Shown one piece after another: positions 6,511 to 6,565 of a stretch of 6,565 nt of DNA (the first letter of the stretch is position 1; every line of letters starts with the position of its first letter). The position numbers were made by a program, and so were the translations under genes. Source of the stretch: JBDSEG01 sp039920165 (GTDB lineage Bacteria; Pseudomonadota; Gammaproteobacteria; Burkholderiales; Burkholderiaceae_C); contig JBDSEG010000431.1 in NCBI GenBank assembly GCA_039920165.1, forward strand, positions 1 to 6,565, read 5' to 3'. Under the pieces are notes generated by a model. That model saw only the letters and a list, made by a program, of their open reading frames with translations. It ran no database searches and was not told where the DNA came from.

Positions 6511-6565
6511 ATGCGGATTGCCAAGACGATCGAACTGGACGAGCCCACGGAGCGCGAGCTTCGGG
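6511..6565 (+). CDS. Partial gene, probable IS630-family transposase N-terminus
   Basis: Only 18 codons are in view before the right edge: MRIAKTIELDEPTERELR. Openings of this kind (MRIA...I.L...E...L) are typical of IS630-family transposases, where an N-terminal helix-turn-helix region follows. The perfect ribosome binding site supports the start. The gene diverges from the minus-strand operon, with its start codon only 20 bp from the TTG start assigned to the binding protein gene. The family call rests on a very short stretch and could be wrong; a standalone DNA-binding protein is the alternative. Confidence 0.55.
   Translation, partial: MRIAKTIELDEPTERELR

Noticed and set aside
1..6565. 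CRISPR arrays, tRNA or rRNA genes, and rho-independent terminators
   Set aside because: No regularly spaced short repeats, cloverleaf-like segments or hairpins followed by T-runs were found. The only strong repeats are the GAF linkers within the coding sequence.

Overview
GC-rich proteobacterial DNA, most likely from a betaproteobacterium (Burkholderiales-like protein families and codon use; this is inference, as no marker gene is present). Apart from a partial gene at the right edge, every real gene lies on the minus strand and is read from right to left.

Layout from right to left. (1) 6511-6565, plus strand: the first 18 codons of a probable IS630-type transposase with a strong ribosome binding site. 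The mobile-element boundary appears to lie at about 6452, right at the 5' end of the next gene. (2) 6490-4500: two complete exported solute-binding proteins of the ABC_sub_bind family (PF04392/COG2984), joined by an ATGA overlap. No permease or ATPase gene accompanies them. (3) 4503-4110: a third member of the same family, now a pseudogene. Its GTG start, twin-arginine signal, two middle blocks and C-terminal tail can still be read, but two internal deletions and two frameshifts separate them. This stretch would otherwise pass for empty intergenic DNA. (4) 4015-3384: a complete vapBC toxin-antitoxin pair with inverted repeats upstream. It is bounded on both sides by the same 8-bp string, as if it were dropped into an older gene junction. 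(5) 3373 to the left edge: a very large membrane sensor (at least 1124 residues in view, C-terminus outside the window). It has TM1, a periplasmic dCache sensor domain, TM2, HAMP, a short coiled coil, four complete GAF domains and the start of a fifth. The effector domain is not visible.

How the parts may work together: the tandem binding proteins without transporter partners, upstream of and co-directional with a periplasm-facing sensor, suggest a ligand-sensing operon in which exported binding proteins present a small molecule to the dCache sensor. This is inference. The locus has been remodelled by loss of one binding protein, arrival of a toxin-antitoxin pair between the binding proteins and the sensor, and a mobile element at the promoter end. 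It is therefore unclear whether the operon is still expressed as a unit.
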